Below are positions 50,255 through 62,600 of a stretch of 64,000 nt of DNA, piece by piece; position 1 is the first letter of the stretch, and each line of letters starts with the position of its first letter. The notes beneath the pieces are model-generated. The model had not been told where the DNA came from and searched no databases. It saw only the letters and a program-made list of their open reading frames with translations. The translations under genes and the position numbers were made by a program. Origin of the DNA: Sphagnum magellanicum (Eukaryota > Streptophyta > Sphagnopsida > Sphagnales > Sphagnaceae); NCBI GenBank assembly GCA_021904315.1, contig CM038924.1, forward strand, positions 558,001 through 622,000, in the 5' to 3' direction.

Positions 50255-53200
50255 TCACCAATAGCCCATGCAAGAACAAATGCCATCCTCAAAGTGATGA
50301 AAGCGATTCACATCCCTCAGCATGATTGCTCTCCCAACTACTTTTGAAATGAACTTTGCGGAAGTGTGGCAATCTTCACAAACCCGCAGATTTTTTCTTA
50401 TTCGGAGAGGAGTACCAGGAGGTGTGTTGATGAGCCCCAAAGCAATAGCCAGTTTCTCACTATGGTGACACAAATGAAACAACTTTTCTTCTTCTTCCAC
50501 ATCATGCAAAACAAAATTAGTATCTGGCACATAGCCAGCATCATGCATGAGCCCTGACAATCTCTGCAGTTCTGCACGGATTTCAATCATCTGAGGGTGG
50601 TCTTGATCATCAACTACAAATGTATGCACCTCATTATTCACTTCAATCCAGGTGCGACCTGGCTGTTTCTTCACACCTCTTTCCTTTCTCTGCTGTTCAA
50701 CATTCTCAGAGAGATGCATGTTGCCAGCAGCAGCATAGATGTTTGATAGCAGCACATAACCAGCAGAATTTTCTGGATCCAATTCAAGAATTTGTTTAGC
50801 AACCCGTTCTCCCATCTCCACATTACCATGAATTCTGCAAGCACCCAGCAAAGCCATCCATGGAGCCACATGTGGTTCACAGGGCATTGCCATGATCATA
50901 TTCTCTGCCTCCTGTAGAAGGCCAGCACGGCCAAGAAGGTCAACCATGCAGGTGTAATGTTCCAACTGTGCAGAAATCATATAGTCTGTGATCATTGAAG
51001 TATAACAGTGCATGCCTTCATCCACCAAACCTGCATGGCTACAAGCTGACAGAAGACAAACAAAAGTGACATCATTTGGATCTACACCTTCTTCACACAT
51101 CCGTTCAAAATGTTGAAGAGCATCCTTACCATGCCCATGCATGGCACATCCTCCAAGTATGGCTGTCCAAGTGACCACATCTCGAGATCGCATCTTGTTG
51201 AACACTTTCCAAGCATCCTCCATGCTCCCACATTTTGCATACATGTCCACCAAGCTACTCCCCACAAAGACATCTGAATCCCATCCTCTTTCAATGATCT
51301 GCTCATGAGCACACCTGCCCTCTTCAAGGGCAACTACACTGGCACATGCATTCAGCACCCCCACAAAAGTAACAGAGTTTGGCCACACACCTTCCCGTTG
51401 CATTTGCCGAAATAGTTCCAGTGCCTTCTGCCCTTGCTGGCATTTCACATGTCCCAATATCATGGCAGTCCAAGTGACCACATCTCGACATGGCATCTTG
51501 TTGAACACTCTCCAAGCATCCTCAATGCTCCCACATTTTGCATACATGTCCACCAAGCTACTTCCCACAAAGACATCAGACTCACAACCACTTTGAATGA
51601 TCTGCTCATGAGCACACCTGCCATCTTCAAGGGCAACTAGGCTGGCACATGCATTCAGCACTGCCACAAAGGTAAAAGCATTTGGGTGCACACCCTCCTG
51701 TTTCATTTCTTGGAATAGGTCCAGTGCCTTCTGCCCTTGCCCACATTTCACATATCCCAGTATTATGGCAGTCCAAGTGACCACATTTCGAGATGGCATC
51801 TTGTCGAACACTCTCTGAGCATTCTCAATGCTCCCACATTTTGCATACATGTCAACCAAGCTAGTCCCAACCAAGATATCAGACTCACATCCACTTTGAA
51901 TGACCTTCTCATGTACACACCTGCCCTCTTGAAGGGAAACTACACTGGCACATGCATTCAGCACTGCCATAAAGGTAACAGCATTTGGCCAGACACCCTC
52001 CTGTTCCATTTCTCGAAACAGTTCCAGTCCCTTCTGACCTTGCCCACATTTCACTTGTCCCAATATCATGGCATTCCAAGTGACCACATCTCGAGATGGC
52101 ATCTTATTGAACACTCTCGAGGCATCCTCAATGCTCCCACATTTTGCATACATGTCAACCAAGCTATTCCCCACAAAGACATCAAACTTGCAACCACTTT
52201 GAATCAGCTGTTCATGAACAAGCCTGCCATCTTCGAGTGCTCCTAAACCAGCACATGCATTAATCACTGGAACAAAAGTGAATTCGTTAGGACTTATTCC
52301 TTCTTGTTGCATTTGTTGGAAAAGCTGCATTGTCTTCTCAGGTTGCCCTTCCTTCACATATTTTGTAAGCTTCTGATTCCATGCAAAAATGTTCAATTGC
52401 ACTGTGCCTGGTGCCATTGCAGATATCTCTGCTGCCACCCATGGTGGGTTTCGTCTGTCCCCAAGCCAGAGTGCTTCCTGTGTCTTCTTGTGTTTGAAAT
52501 CTGGGTACCTTTCATTTTTCTACAACCAGAAATCCAGGTCAAGCAGTTCAGCCATGTATTCTCCATGTCCCCTGCATCAGTGCTATGATAAGAAGAGGGG
52601 AAAGCCACACTAACATTTGCCATCATCGACAGAATTTTCTCACAGCATATTGCATTTACTTACCCTTTCCAGCCTACTAACACTATTCCACCAGTGCGAA
52701 GGGCCTAATGCATAGACCACAGCAGGATAGCAACAAGACTGACACCAAGAAGACCTATGCGTCCATTGGCATGTGAACTCTGACAGGATTGATGTTCAGT
52801 TACCTTCTCTGGTCTGTGATCCCACCATTGCGAAGGATCTGAAAAGAAATCCCGCCACAGTTTCTCTCTCTCACCTCCAGGGACTGCACAAACACTTCCT
52901 TTGAGATCATGCCCTTTGATCAGATAGAAGTCACGATGAGGTATAGGATCTTGCATAGAATGTGTCCACTTTTTCGGATTTAACTCCGAAGACATCACTA
53001 TTAGTTGAAGATTTTTCAGCAAAAAAAACACACGTCCTGTGAGAAGAAAGCACTAAACAGAGAGGAACAACACAAAAAGCATACAATTGCCGTGATCTCT
53101 GAGTGCCGCCTCTGTTTCTATCCGGTGCGCTCTAGGAAGAAATTCAGTGTCCTGCGAAAGTTGTTGAGGGGTAAAGTACAACTGCTGGTGCACACGGACA

Positions 53201-53334
53201 CGCAGCAGTAAGCTCCTCCTGCTCGACCTCATTCTTCTCCATGTGGTGGTGGAGCTGCTGCTTCCGTGTTCTAGAAAATAGTTAGATCTTGCACATGACA
53301 GCTGCACTTGCTCCACTGATGATACTGAAGACAT
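50255..53334 (-). CDS. OSB-type PDF motif fused to PPR-DYW protein (3 exons, 902 aa)
   Basis: Exons: 53334-53085, 52997-52804, 52519-50255. Junction phases are 1 and 0, and the total is 2709 nt. Residues 1-83 are Ser/Arg-rich with few acids early on, like an organelle-targeting peptide. Residues about 129-176 (EKLWRDFFSDPSQWWDHRPEK then KNERYPDFKHK, EALW, NPPWV) are the PDF motif of OSB organellar ssDNA-binding proteins, split by intron 2; no OB-fold is seen. From about 192 come tandem PPR units of about 101 residues (..LVDMYAKCGSIEDA.RVFNKMPSRDVVTWTAMILG..), then E motifs and a DYW deaminase domain with HSE (834-836), CEDC (862-865) and a C-terminal CSC. It ends in GYW instead of DYW. PPR-DYW proteins bind organellar RNA and edit C to U. 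The first intron (88 bp, acceptor TAATAG) is the weakest call; if it is wrong, translation could start at the ATG at 52995. Confidence 0.85.
51130..52330. repeat. 303-bp tandem repeats within the PPR coding region
   Basis: Four successive coding segments of about 303 bp (101 codons) are nearly identical. For example, the antisense string CCCACATTTTGCATACATGT recurs at about 51227, 51530, 51833 and 52136. Each encodes a PPR triplet; spacing is constant to within a few bases. This indicates recent tandem expansion or gene conversion. Confidence 0.85.
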
Positions 53335-53543
53335 GGCTTCCCAAAAACCTTCGCAATTGCTCTCCGTAACTCCTCACAGTCCAAAAGCATCCCGAAGCGG
53401 ACCCAAATGCAATTCGCTCTCGATTGAGCTTCCGAAGTCGACCCAGATGCAATCTCTCTCTCCCACCATCGCCTGTGCATTCGTTGATGGGACAAATCTA
53501 GATTGAAGGTCGTACTGAAGGTTCGTCTACTTGCTATGGCCTT

Positions 53544-53568
53544 AAACCCTAAAGGCTAAAACCCTAGG
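53544..53568. promoter_or_regulatory. Telo-box pair upstream of the OSB-PPR gene
   Basis: AAACCCTAA at 53544-53552 and AAAACCCTAGG at 53558-53568 lie about 215 bp upstream of the start codon. Telo-box (AAACCCTA) elements are known near the transcription start of many plant housekeeping and translation genes; a role here is inference. Confidence 0.4.
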
Positions 53569-53569
53569 T

Positions 53570-54590
53570 GAAGCACCTTTAGAATTCTCCAGTGTATGCC
53601 ACACCAGCGCACCATCCACTGGATGCCCGTTATAACTGAGTTATGGATGAACCTCAACTGAGTTAATATTTGGTTTCACCTTGGTAAACCAATTATGTAG
53701 GAAATAGCTCTCATATATAGGTAGATAGGCAAGGAAAATATGTAACTACAAGGTAAGTAAATGCTTTTATACATAGGTGAGGGCCGTTTTTACTACCTAC
53801 CTACTAACAACAAACTTGTGGGTTGTTAGTGGGTAGGTAGAAATGAAAAGCAAGTGAGCTAACCACCATGGTTCGCTTGCGAACTGGAACCCAACAGAAA
53901 ACTGTTTCCCGATCACTTATCATTCATCCTTCATGGTGCGCTGGTGGGTGCTGGTTCACTATGACCCCTTGCCTGGACTTTGGTCCTTGCCCCTTGTTTC
54001 TTTTTCTCTCCCTTTCTTTGGGTGATTTCTTTTTATAAAGTTTGTTAGGGTTTCATCATCTAGTTGTCAAATTCATTCCCAAGTTGCAATCTCCGTTTTG
54101 CTATTTTGCCAAATTGCCAAGTGGACTGCCGAAATGAACTTCAAGCTGCCCACAAATTAATTTATTTTTGGGATGTTCAAGGCCTGAATGTTTTATTTTT
54201 CAGTCTGCCCAAACTTTTGCCTCAGAAAATCAGACTGCCCCTGGTTTTTTTTTGTTTTTTCCACAGGCTGCCTAAGGCTCCCCTCCCTTTTCCCTTCCTT
54301 CTCTCTCTTTTGGTTGGTCTTTGAAGCTTGAGAGAGGAGCAATGGTTTCAAAATTCAAACTACCCTGTAAATTATTTTCTGAACACATTGAGAGCAAATT
54401 GACAGCTTTTGGCTTTAAATTTCATATTTTTCTTTAATATCCATTTTGGTGAGTGATTTGAAGTCATCTTAAAGGATGGAAGTGCATCCATGAAAATTCA
54501 TGAAATCTTAAGATGAAATATAGTTCATCCAAGAAATATAATCTGTAATTATATTTCATCCATGAAAAGTTTAGCTTAGGTATTTGTGTT
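53570..54590. other. Intergenic stretch
   Basis: Holds the upstream region of the OSB-PPR gene. GTAGGTAG-rich text at 53715-53840 contains small inverted repeats (CTACCTACCTACTAACAAC... against ...GTTGTTAGTGGGTAGGTAG-like text at 53796-53840). No gene is supported. Confidence 0.4.
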
Positions 54591-55090
54591 GTACAAAGAT
54601 GGCTACCCTCCAAGGTTTGGAATCTACATCACAAACTTGTATGAGTGCTTTTACAACACCTTAACAATATGTTCAACATTCAATGTTGATACAATCATAG
54701 ATATGATGTTAAGGTGACATTATAACAACATGTCCTAAAATGACATTGATATTATATTAAAACATTTGACATTTTATCAATATTAAATCAATGAAAAAAA
54801 TATGACCAACATTGGCACAACGTACATTAATAAGTCATCAAATTGATGACCATATGTTGAAGATTCAATGTTAATATGGTCATTGATACAATATGTTGAT
54901 GACATTATAGCAATATATATTGAGTTAGCATTGGGATTGTTTTGACATAATTTACATTTTTTCAACACACATTCAATGGATAAAATCTTATCAATTTTGA
55001 GACAACACAAATTAATTAGTTATTGAATTGATGTTGTTACAACATTCATAAAGGTGGATTTTCAATGTTGTTGCATATCACATAAGATCA
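54590..55090. repeat. Degenerate AT-rich satellite-like repeats, left of the GPDH pseudogene
   Basis: Recurring CAACATT, TTCAATGTT(A/G)ATA, ATATGTTGATGACATTATA and CATTATAACAACATG motifs form diverged units. Their word content resembles, mostly as reverse complement, that of the array at 58790-59480. Unit length is unclear here. Confidence 0.4.
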
Positions 55091-55328
55091 ACACAAGTTT
55101 AGTGAACATTTTAGGCGGCTGTCGGAAATTACACCTAACATGACGTTCTGTGTCTCGATTAACGGATGTTCCAAGTGCTAGGTTACACTTGACATGACAT
55201 TCTGCTTCCCCTTAGTAGACGTTCCGGATACAAAACATAATATGCATTGTCCCCTTCCTCTCTCTTTCTTCTTTCTCTCGCATTGACTACGGTTTGTCTG
55301 GTTTGTTGTTGTTATTGTCATCGTCTGC

Positions 55329-58300
55329 ATGGGTTTAAGGTTTAGGGGAAAGAGAGAGAGAGATGGCGTCCTTAATAGTAGTAATGGTTATCTGAATCAT
55401 GGAGTAACCAAGAAGGTGGCACATGTTGTTGGATTTGGAGAAGACAGAGTAACGGAACTTCGAAGCTTGCTAGGAAAAGTCAACGGCGATGCGTTACATA
55501 TCATTGGTATAGGTGCTGGTGCTTGGGGGAGTATCTTCATCGCTTTGCTGCAAGATGCGTATGGTGCACTGCACGATTCTGTGCAGGTTGGAAAACACAT
55601 TTCGCACTCTCCTGCTTTTGTTTTGTTCTCTCTATGTTTGTGTCTGTCTATTTGTTTGTTTGTGTCGACGCTCAAAGGTGTAGCTATTCTGTTCAATCTC
55701 TATTATGTAGTAACCGTGAATAAGGCGTCATGGCTAGAGATGGTGCATAGTGCAAACCGTAATAGTAGAAAGAGGCAGTGCTTGTGGATGCATATTTTTC
55801 AACAATGTGCGAGCGAATTTGAGACTATATTGCTCCAGAGATGATGCAGAAGTTATGTGGAAATCGTCCGATCAGATCATATCAAATTAGTAGAAGGAAG
55901 ATAGATAATAAAATGCTTCTCTGCATCATCTGCATGTACTTGATGACGAATTGATGGCGATACATATTCTCAAAATAAATGTTCGTAATGATGATGATAA
56001 TGCACCAACACTTGATATGTTGTTGCTGCTCTTCTTGTGTGCACGCAAGGAGAAGGCTTTTCTTGTGGTATTACTATCGAAATGCCATTTCTTCCCGTCA
56101 TACAAAAGAAAGAATTTTCCTTTCGCTTAACATTCTGCATGTTAAAAAAATTGTCTATTTAAGGGACTCAAATCCAACATATGCAAATGTGAATATGGCG
56201 ACGAGGAAAGAAGGAAGTGGACAAACCAACAACAGACCATCTGTTTGAAATCATCAACGCACGAGAAGTGGTGTTAAGGCGTTTGATACACAAATGTGCA
56301 TACCTCAAGTACGTGGAGGCAAGGTTAGGAGATTGAACATTATATGTGGACGAGATTCTACAAGATGGATTCTGTGTCAACATGATCGATACTCCTCTCT
56401 GTCCTTTCAAGGTGGTAACCAATCTGCAGGAGGCTGTTTGGGATGTCGATATTGTTGTCAACGCGCTCCCTTCCATAGAAATACACCTTGTTTTCCAAGA
56501 AATCAGACACTTCTGGAAAGAGCGTCGCACTATGCCTGTCATCATCTCGTTGGCCAAGGGTGTGGAGGTTGCACTTTAGTTTGTCCCTCGCATTATCACC
56601 CCCACACAAATGATCGTTGATACAAGTCAGTTCTCTCATGTTTCTTTCTCTCTTTCTCAACAAATGGGTTCTCAAAACCCTAGTTTTATACTCTGAAGAC
56701 TTTTGTCCTTCTTCCTAGGGAACTAGAAACAAAGGCCAAAGGGAGTGTTTGTCTAACTATTTGTGTGCAGGTTGTGCTTTTGTTATAAAAGTTCCAATTG
56801 CAATCATGCATTTCCATAGAGCATTACTCATACAACACCCCCGCCCCCCAATAAACCCTAAATGAAGTTCCATAGGAGGAGAACCTTTGCAATTGTTTCT
56901 CTTGACAAGAAGCTCTCTTGACGTCCCATTTTGTTATGGACAACAGCAGATGGGAGTTCTTGGTTTAGGAGGATGCATAATCCGTGTGTCCCCACTGGAT
57001 TTTGATAATTGTGGAGTATGCCTGAAGGCAGGCAACTATCCTACTGCACACTCCTTGCGCACTCTCCTATACAAGAAAGATTTGAAAGTGAGAGCTTGAG
57101 TGTGCAGTGCAATTCATACTATTTGGTTTCAGTGGGTATGACCTAAGCATGAGAGCAGAAGTCTTACTCTTCTTCCTGGTTCTAAAAGTCCCTATCTGGA
57201 AGCCTTTCTTTCACTTAAAGGAAAGGTTTTGACCTTGTTCTGGCTTTCTTAATCATGGGTATGGAGATTTTTTAATTCTTATGAAAGTTATGTTCATTAT
57301 CAGGCTCTCACAAGTAACGTGCAATTCAAGAGAGAGTAGTTGTCCCTGGAAAACTGGTGAAAGGTTGAATAAAGAAGAGACCCTATTGTAGGTTATGCTG
57401 GTAGTGTCTTTGTTAAGGTTCCCTTTGTGCTCATGAATAATATCATATGTTCCTTACATCAAGGTCAATGATTGACATTGTTTGTTTTTTATGATTGGTG
57501 GCAGTTGGAGTTCCGGCTAAGAATGTGTTGTACTTAGGGGGGCCCAATATTGCAACAAAAATGTACAACAGGGAGTATGCCAATGCTCGCATATGTGGTT
57601 CAAAGAAGTGGAGAAAGCCATTGGCACAATTTTTACAACAACCACATTTTGTAATTTGGGATAACAGTGACCTCACTACACATGAAGTGATGGGAGGCCT
57701 GAAGAATGTGTATGCAATTGGTGCAGGTAAGCCCTCTTTTGTGATTCTGGTTTTGAGAGGAACATGCATGTACAAGACAATGACTTAAATTTTGATGCTC
57801 TACAGAATCTTTAAGAATTTCCATCCAAGATAGCTTCATTCCATCCATGCCCTTCTCCAGTTCAAAAGAGTAGGAAATGTAAGAATAACATATCCTTCTA
57901 GAGAAACGGAATAGGGTGTGAAGGATTAATGTTTTGTTTATAATCATTTGACAATGATTACCTAAACAGAATTCAGGGTCGGGCATGGTGATGACTTCAC
58001 ATTACATAATAGGGCGTTGTATGTTTTGTAATGATGTTAGTTATTAACATCCAAGTTCTCCACTACCTATAGCAATACCTTGGATACTTTCAATTGCTTT
58101 TAATCCCAAAATTTTAGCTCCTTTCTATAAATTAGTCTCAAGTTTTCTTGTCATGTTGCATCATATATATTTGGCATGAGGTCAATGTTTCAACTCCATT
58201 AAAGGTTATTTGTAATCAAGCACTGGCTGAACCATTGAAATTTTGACCATCTGCAGGGATGGTAGGGGCTTTGACGAATGAAAGTGCCACAAGCAAAGTT

Positions 58301-58560
58301 GTGTATTTTGCACACTGCAACTTAGAAATGATTTACATCACACATTTGCATGCAGAATAGCCAGAGAGATTGGCACGTCCTCTACTAGCAGACACATATG
58401 TCACCCTGCTTAAGGCCAGAATGCATGGTATGGAGAAAATTTAATTAAAGGCAAGCTTAAAATTAAAATGGGGGACAACATCAGTGGCAAGGGTATGATT
58501 CAAGTGAATGGCACTTTCACGTTCTGCTGATTGAGAGCAACGACATTGTTGACCTTTACA
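55329..58560 (+). pseudogene. GPDHC1: Broken cytosolic NAD-dependent glycerol-3-phosphate dehydrogenase gene (GPDHC-type)
   Basis: The intact enzyme reduces dihydroxyacetone phosphate to glycerol 3-phosphate with NADH in the cytosol. Exon 1 (55329-55586) carries ELRSLLGK and the Rossmann loop IGAGAWGS. Exon 2 (about 56195-56626) carries [39 protein letters not shown] and [14 protein letters not shown]. Exon 3 (57505-57726) carries [11 protein letters not shown] and [20 protein letters not shown]. Exon 4 (from 58257) carries [10 protein letters not shown] and [12 protein letters not shown]. Breaks: TGA at 56334 after ..ARLGD, TAG at 56577, TAG at 58358, a one-base loss near 58420, and no AG acceptor before IWRR. 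Homology fades after about 58540. Splice phases of the other junctions still fit, so this decayed after duplication with introns and is not a retrocopy. Downstream residues remain very conserved, suggesting fairly recent loss. Confidence 0.88.
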
Positions 58561-58789
58561 TGTTGGGGTTTTTTTTTTCATCTTATGAGGTGGGAGTAGT
58601 GAATAGCACCAACTGGGAGCATTTTCCAATCTTTACACCTTACAAATCTTTTGAACTTGTGTGGATTGCATTGAGTGCAAGGTTATCTACAGGAAGTTTT
58701 ATAATTCCATAATTGGAGTTGTATTTTTGTTTGACCATATGAGGTGCGCCTTATGAATTGGGTCAGTGGAACATTCTCCAGTAGCATTG

Positions 58790-59480
58790 TTTATCAATAT
58801 TGTCCAATATTGATTATCATTTACTAAATCAATACCAATACAAAGTTTGTAAACATGTTGCAATATCATATCTCTTGCAAATTCTATGGTGCATATGCAA
58901 TTTCTAAATGTTTTTGTTGTGATGTGCCTATAACACATTTACAACATCATAATAAACATGAATACAACATTGATTCACTATTGAATATCCAATTTACAAC
59001 TAGGTTGTTGCAACATTACATCACCTACCTTCAACAACATACAAGCAATACAAATACAATGTTGGGAAAATATGATTATAATATATATACAATAACATAA
59101 GCATCAAGAATACAACATTGAATCAATATTGAATATCTAGTTTGTAATTATGTTGTTGCAACATTGCATCCCCTATGTTCAACAATGCACATGCAATGCA
59201 TATATGATGTTGAAAATAAATGAGTACAACATAATTACCAAATATAGATAACATAAATACAATGTAAAATCAATACAATAATAGAGTTTGTAACCATATT
59301 GTAACAACATTGTATCATTTACAATTAAAAATGCATATCCAATACAATCACAATACTAATGCAATATCATTACAATATGGACATAATGTGAATACAACAT
59401 GTCAAACAACATAATTACAATGCAAATATGGTGCTACATCAATTATCATTGAAACAATACCAAAATTAAGTCAATACAAT
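58790..59480. repeat. About 148-bp AT-rich tandem repeat (satellite-like)
   Basis: Units aligned on ACAACATTGA(A/T)TCA.TATTGAATATC ... GTTGTTGCAACATT.CATC start near 58815, 58962, 59111 and 59258, a spacing of 147-149 bp, with a more decayed tail to 59480. Open frames here (for example 58855-59100) are by-products. Confidence 0.7.
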
Positions 59481-61659
59481 CTAAATTGTTTCAATGCCTA
59501 TTTTACACAAGCAAAGCACTAAACCTTGGACATCTTGTAAAAGTATTGTGAAAGTATTTAAGTAGCACTGATACAAAGGGGTCCTCATTTTGTGATGTAG
59601 ATGTATTGTTTTAGGGTAAAGAGTATGTAGATGTTGTTTGGTGTGAGGACTTGAAGATGGTTCTTAATGTAAGGGACATGGAAAATTGTTCAAGGTGAAG
59701 AAGATCAACCTAGGACCTAGGTGGTAAGGCTAAAGATTATTGGTTGAAACCAATGTTGGGTGATTATTAAAAATAGGGATAGACCTCCAATGATTAACAA
59801 CCCAAGTATATATCCACTTATTTATTGAAGGTGAAAAATAAAAAGAATTGAAGGTCCTAGGAACTTTTGAAAGTCAAGGGCCAAAAAAACCTTGTGCCTT
59901 ACAAAATCATTGGGTTGAAAATTTCATGTGTTTTTCTTTGAACTCTGGTTCAAGTTGCAAAAAACATGGTCAATCCTTTTGAAGGGCATGTTTGTTGTCC
60001 TAAGCAACGAGATTGATAGGTAGCAACAAGTGGCCTAACCTTCCTTGTTTTTCTCTTGTTTTCATTTGTGAATTGTCAAATAAATAAATAAATAAATAAA
60101 ATTCTCTCACCTTATTCTTCCCCTTGTTCATCATCATTGTCACAATGTTATAGGGATTAGGGAGTTAGGGGAGCTTGGCATTTGGTGGTGATTGTTGTAG
60201 GTAAGTGAGCTTGAGAACTACTTTCATCCTTCTTGTTAATTTTTTCCCCTCTTTTTATAATTCTCCTTTTCCTTCTCCTCTTTTTCATATGTTCTATCTT
60301 TTTATTTTAGGATAAAATTGCAAAACATTTAGAGAAGTAATTACAGGGTTTCTTCAATAGGATCTCGCCCAATTATAACCAACTAGGTCTGATCTTATGA
60401 TTGTTGTGAAGTTCATCATCTTCCCCATGGTGACAAAGCAAGTAGCACCATGGATCCTAAAGGATGTGAGATGAAATAAAGGTGTCAACAAAACATCATA
60501 CAACAAGAATTTATTTGAAAAGGTAGCTCTCATCTCTTGTATTTGGACTTGGTAAAGAGATACAAACTTTGGATTACAAAGTACAAAGCTCACAATTTGT
60601 GTATTTAGTGATAGGAATTTTGTAAGAGCATGTCATATTTGAAATTTTAATTGCAAATTTCTTGATGTCTTAGTGTTCAAATGGTTTTGGTCCACCTTGG
60701 AAATATGTCCCATCATTTGTTAGAGAAAAACTTGGAAGGTTGGCCCCCAAAAAATGGTTTTTGAATTTCAAATCTTGTTGTTGCCATAAGTCATGGACCT
60801 AATAAAGATGTATGGTTCAAATTTTTTGAAGAATTGATAAGGAAGAGGCTTTTGTGGAAAATTATGGAAGTTTGACAAGAAAAAATATGATTTCTTAAAG
60901 AGCTTGCTTTGCATTTTTTAGGTGAACAATATCCTTTCATTTATGAAATATACATAATGCATCAACAACTTCAATAGATGTTAATTGAATGGTAATGTTC
61001 ATGTGCAAGTAGGAGGAATTTATAGCAGTGGGGCAAGATTGCAAATAAATCACAAGTTCATTCCCAACACAGTTGTCTTGTTGTGTATACTAACCATTCC
61101 CACCATTTTTTGTGATTGTTGTCTTGATATATTCTTGGAATATTTCAAACAAAACTTTTCCTGGAATGTGTTTTAAAATTTTAATTATTTTTTTATGAAT
61201 TTTTTTTTCAGAATATGTCTATTTCAAATGTTTTCAAGTCCTTAAGAAAATTATTTTAAATTGGTTATGATGCTTTATAAAAATAAAAAAATTTAAATTA
61301 TTCATTAGATTGATTTAAATTTTATTCATATGTTCCCATGATATATTATGAATGTTGATATATAAATAAATTCAACAAGTTAAATTTTCATTTTAAAACA
61401 TGAAAAATCAAACATTGGTTACATTTGTTGCGACCCTTATTAGTGTGGATGCACCATATGTGAAGCCTTGGAGTTTGGGAATGTTTGGCATAATATAGAA
61501 CTATTGAATAATTGCCATTAACATATGATGAAGCAAGGTTTTTGAGATTAAAAATATTTAAATATATTCATGTGTTTCGAAATCAATAAATAACAAACCT
61601 TGGAAGGAACTATTATGTTTGAATTTTGACAAAATTAAAACCAAGTTGCCAACATAATC
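59481..61659. other. AT-rich gene-poor DNA
   Basis: No supported exon or transposon. A short (AAAT)n run is listed separately. Confidence 0.45.
60078..60100. repeat. (AAAT)n microsatellite
   Basis: Uninterrupted tetranucleotide run of about 23 bp. Confidence 0.9.
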
Positions 61660-62600
61660 CTTGATAAGTTGCATTGCCCTTAAGTAAGCTTATGTTAATT
61701 GTAGGTAGGCCTTAAGTAGCCTATGTAACCTTTTTTAGGTAGGTTTATTTTCTCCCTAGGCAAGCCTTAAGTAACCTATGTAACTCTTTCTATGTAAGTT
61801 TTTTTTTTCCCTTGGTAGGCCCTAAATAGCCTACATAGCCAATAGATAAGCCTACATAGTCATTAAGTAGATCTAAATAGCCCCTAAGTAGGTCTACATA
61901 ATCCCTAGATAACATACATAACATCTAGATGAACTTACTTAACTTTTAAGTAGCCTACATAGCCTTTAAAATAACCTATGGTAAGTTTTCAATAGGCCTA
62001 CATAGCCCTTAAGGTAGCATATGGTAATTTCTAGGTAGGCTTACATAGTTTTTAAGTAGCCAGCATAGCCCCTAGGTAGCATACATAACTCCTAGTTAGC
62101 TACATAACCCTTGCGTAGCCTAGATTAATTTTAAATAACTTACATAGGTTTTAGGGTAGCTTACATAGCCCCATGTAGCCTACATAGTCCCTAATAGCTT
62201 ACATAGTCATTAAGTAGGCATACATAGTCCTTAGGTAGCTTACATATCCATTAATGTAACTTATAGTAACCCCTACATAACATACATGGCCCTTAGGATA
62301 ACTTATAGTAACCCATAGGTGGCCTACATAACCCTTAAGGTAGCTTATAAAGCTTTGTATGTAGGTAGGTATGGCTTCAAGGACACCCCTAGTAGTAGTT
62401 TAAATAAGCTTATGTAGTTTTCTATAAACCCTATAATAACCTTGAAATAACCCTTAAATAAACCTATGTTGGTTCTAGGTATGCCTAGGTAAGCCTAGTT
62501 AAGTCCTAAAATAACCTAACTTATTTAGGCTTATCTAAGTTAGGGTAGGTTAATTATGGTAGGTTCCATAGGCTACTTAAGTAGGGATATATATATATAT
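61660..62600. repeat. Field of degenerate GTAGCCTACATAGCCC repeats
   Basis: For more than 900 bp the + strand is dominated by short variable units built from TAGCCTACATAGCCC, TTAAGTAGCC, CCTAGGTAGC and TAGGTAAGCC. There are dozens of occurrences of TACATA and of (G)TAG(C/G). The spacing is mostly 15-40 bp and irregular, so this is not a simple satellite. It ends at a (TA)n run near 62588-62602. A milder version of the same word content occurs at 29400-29530. Confidence 0.75.

Noticed and set aside
51737..52246. 169-codon + strand open frame
   Set aside because: Antisense shadow of the repetitive PPR coding region; its internal repeats mirror the 303-bp units.
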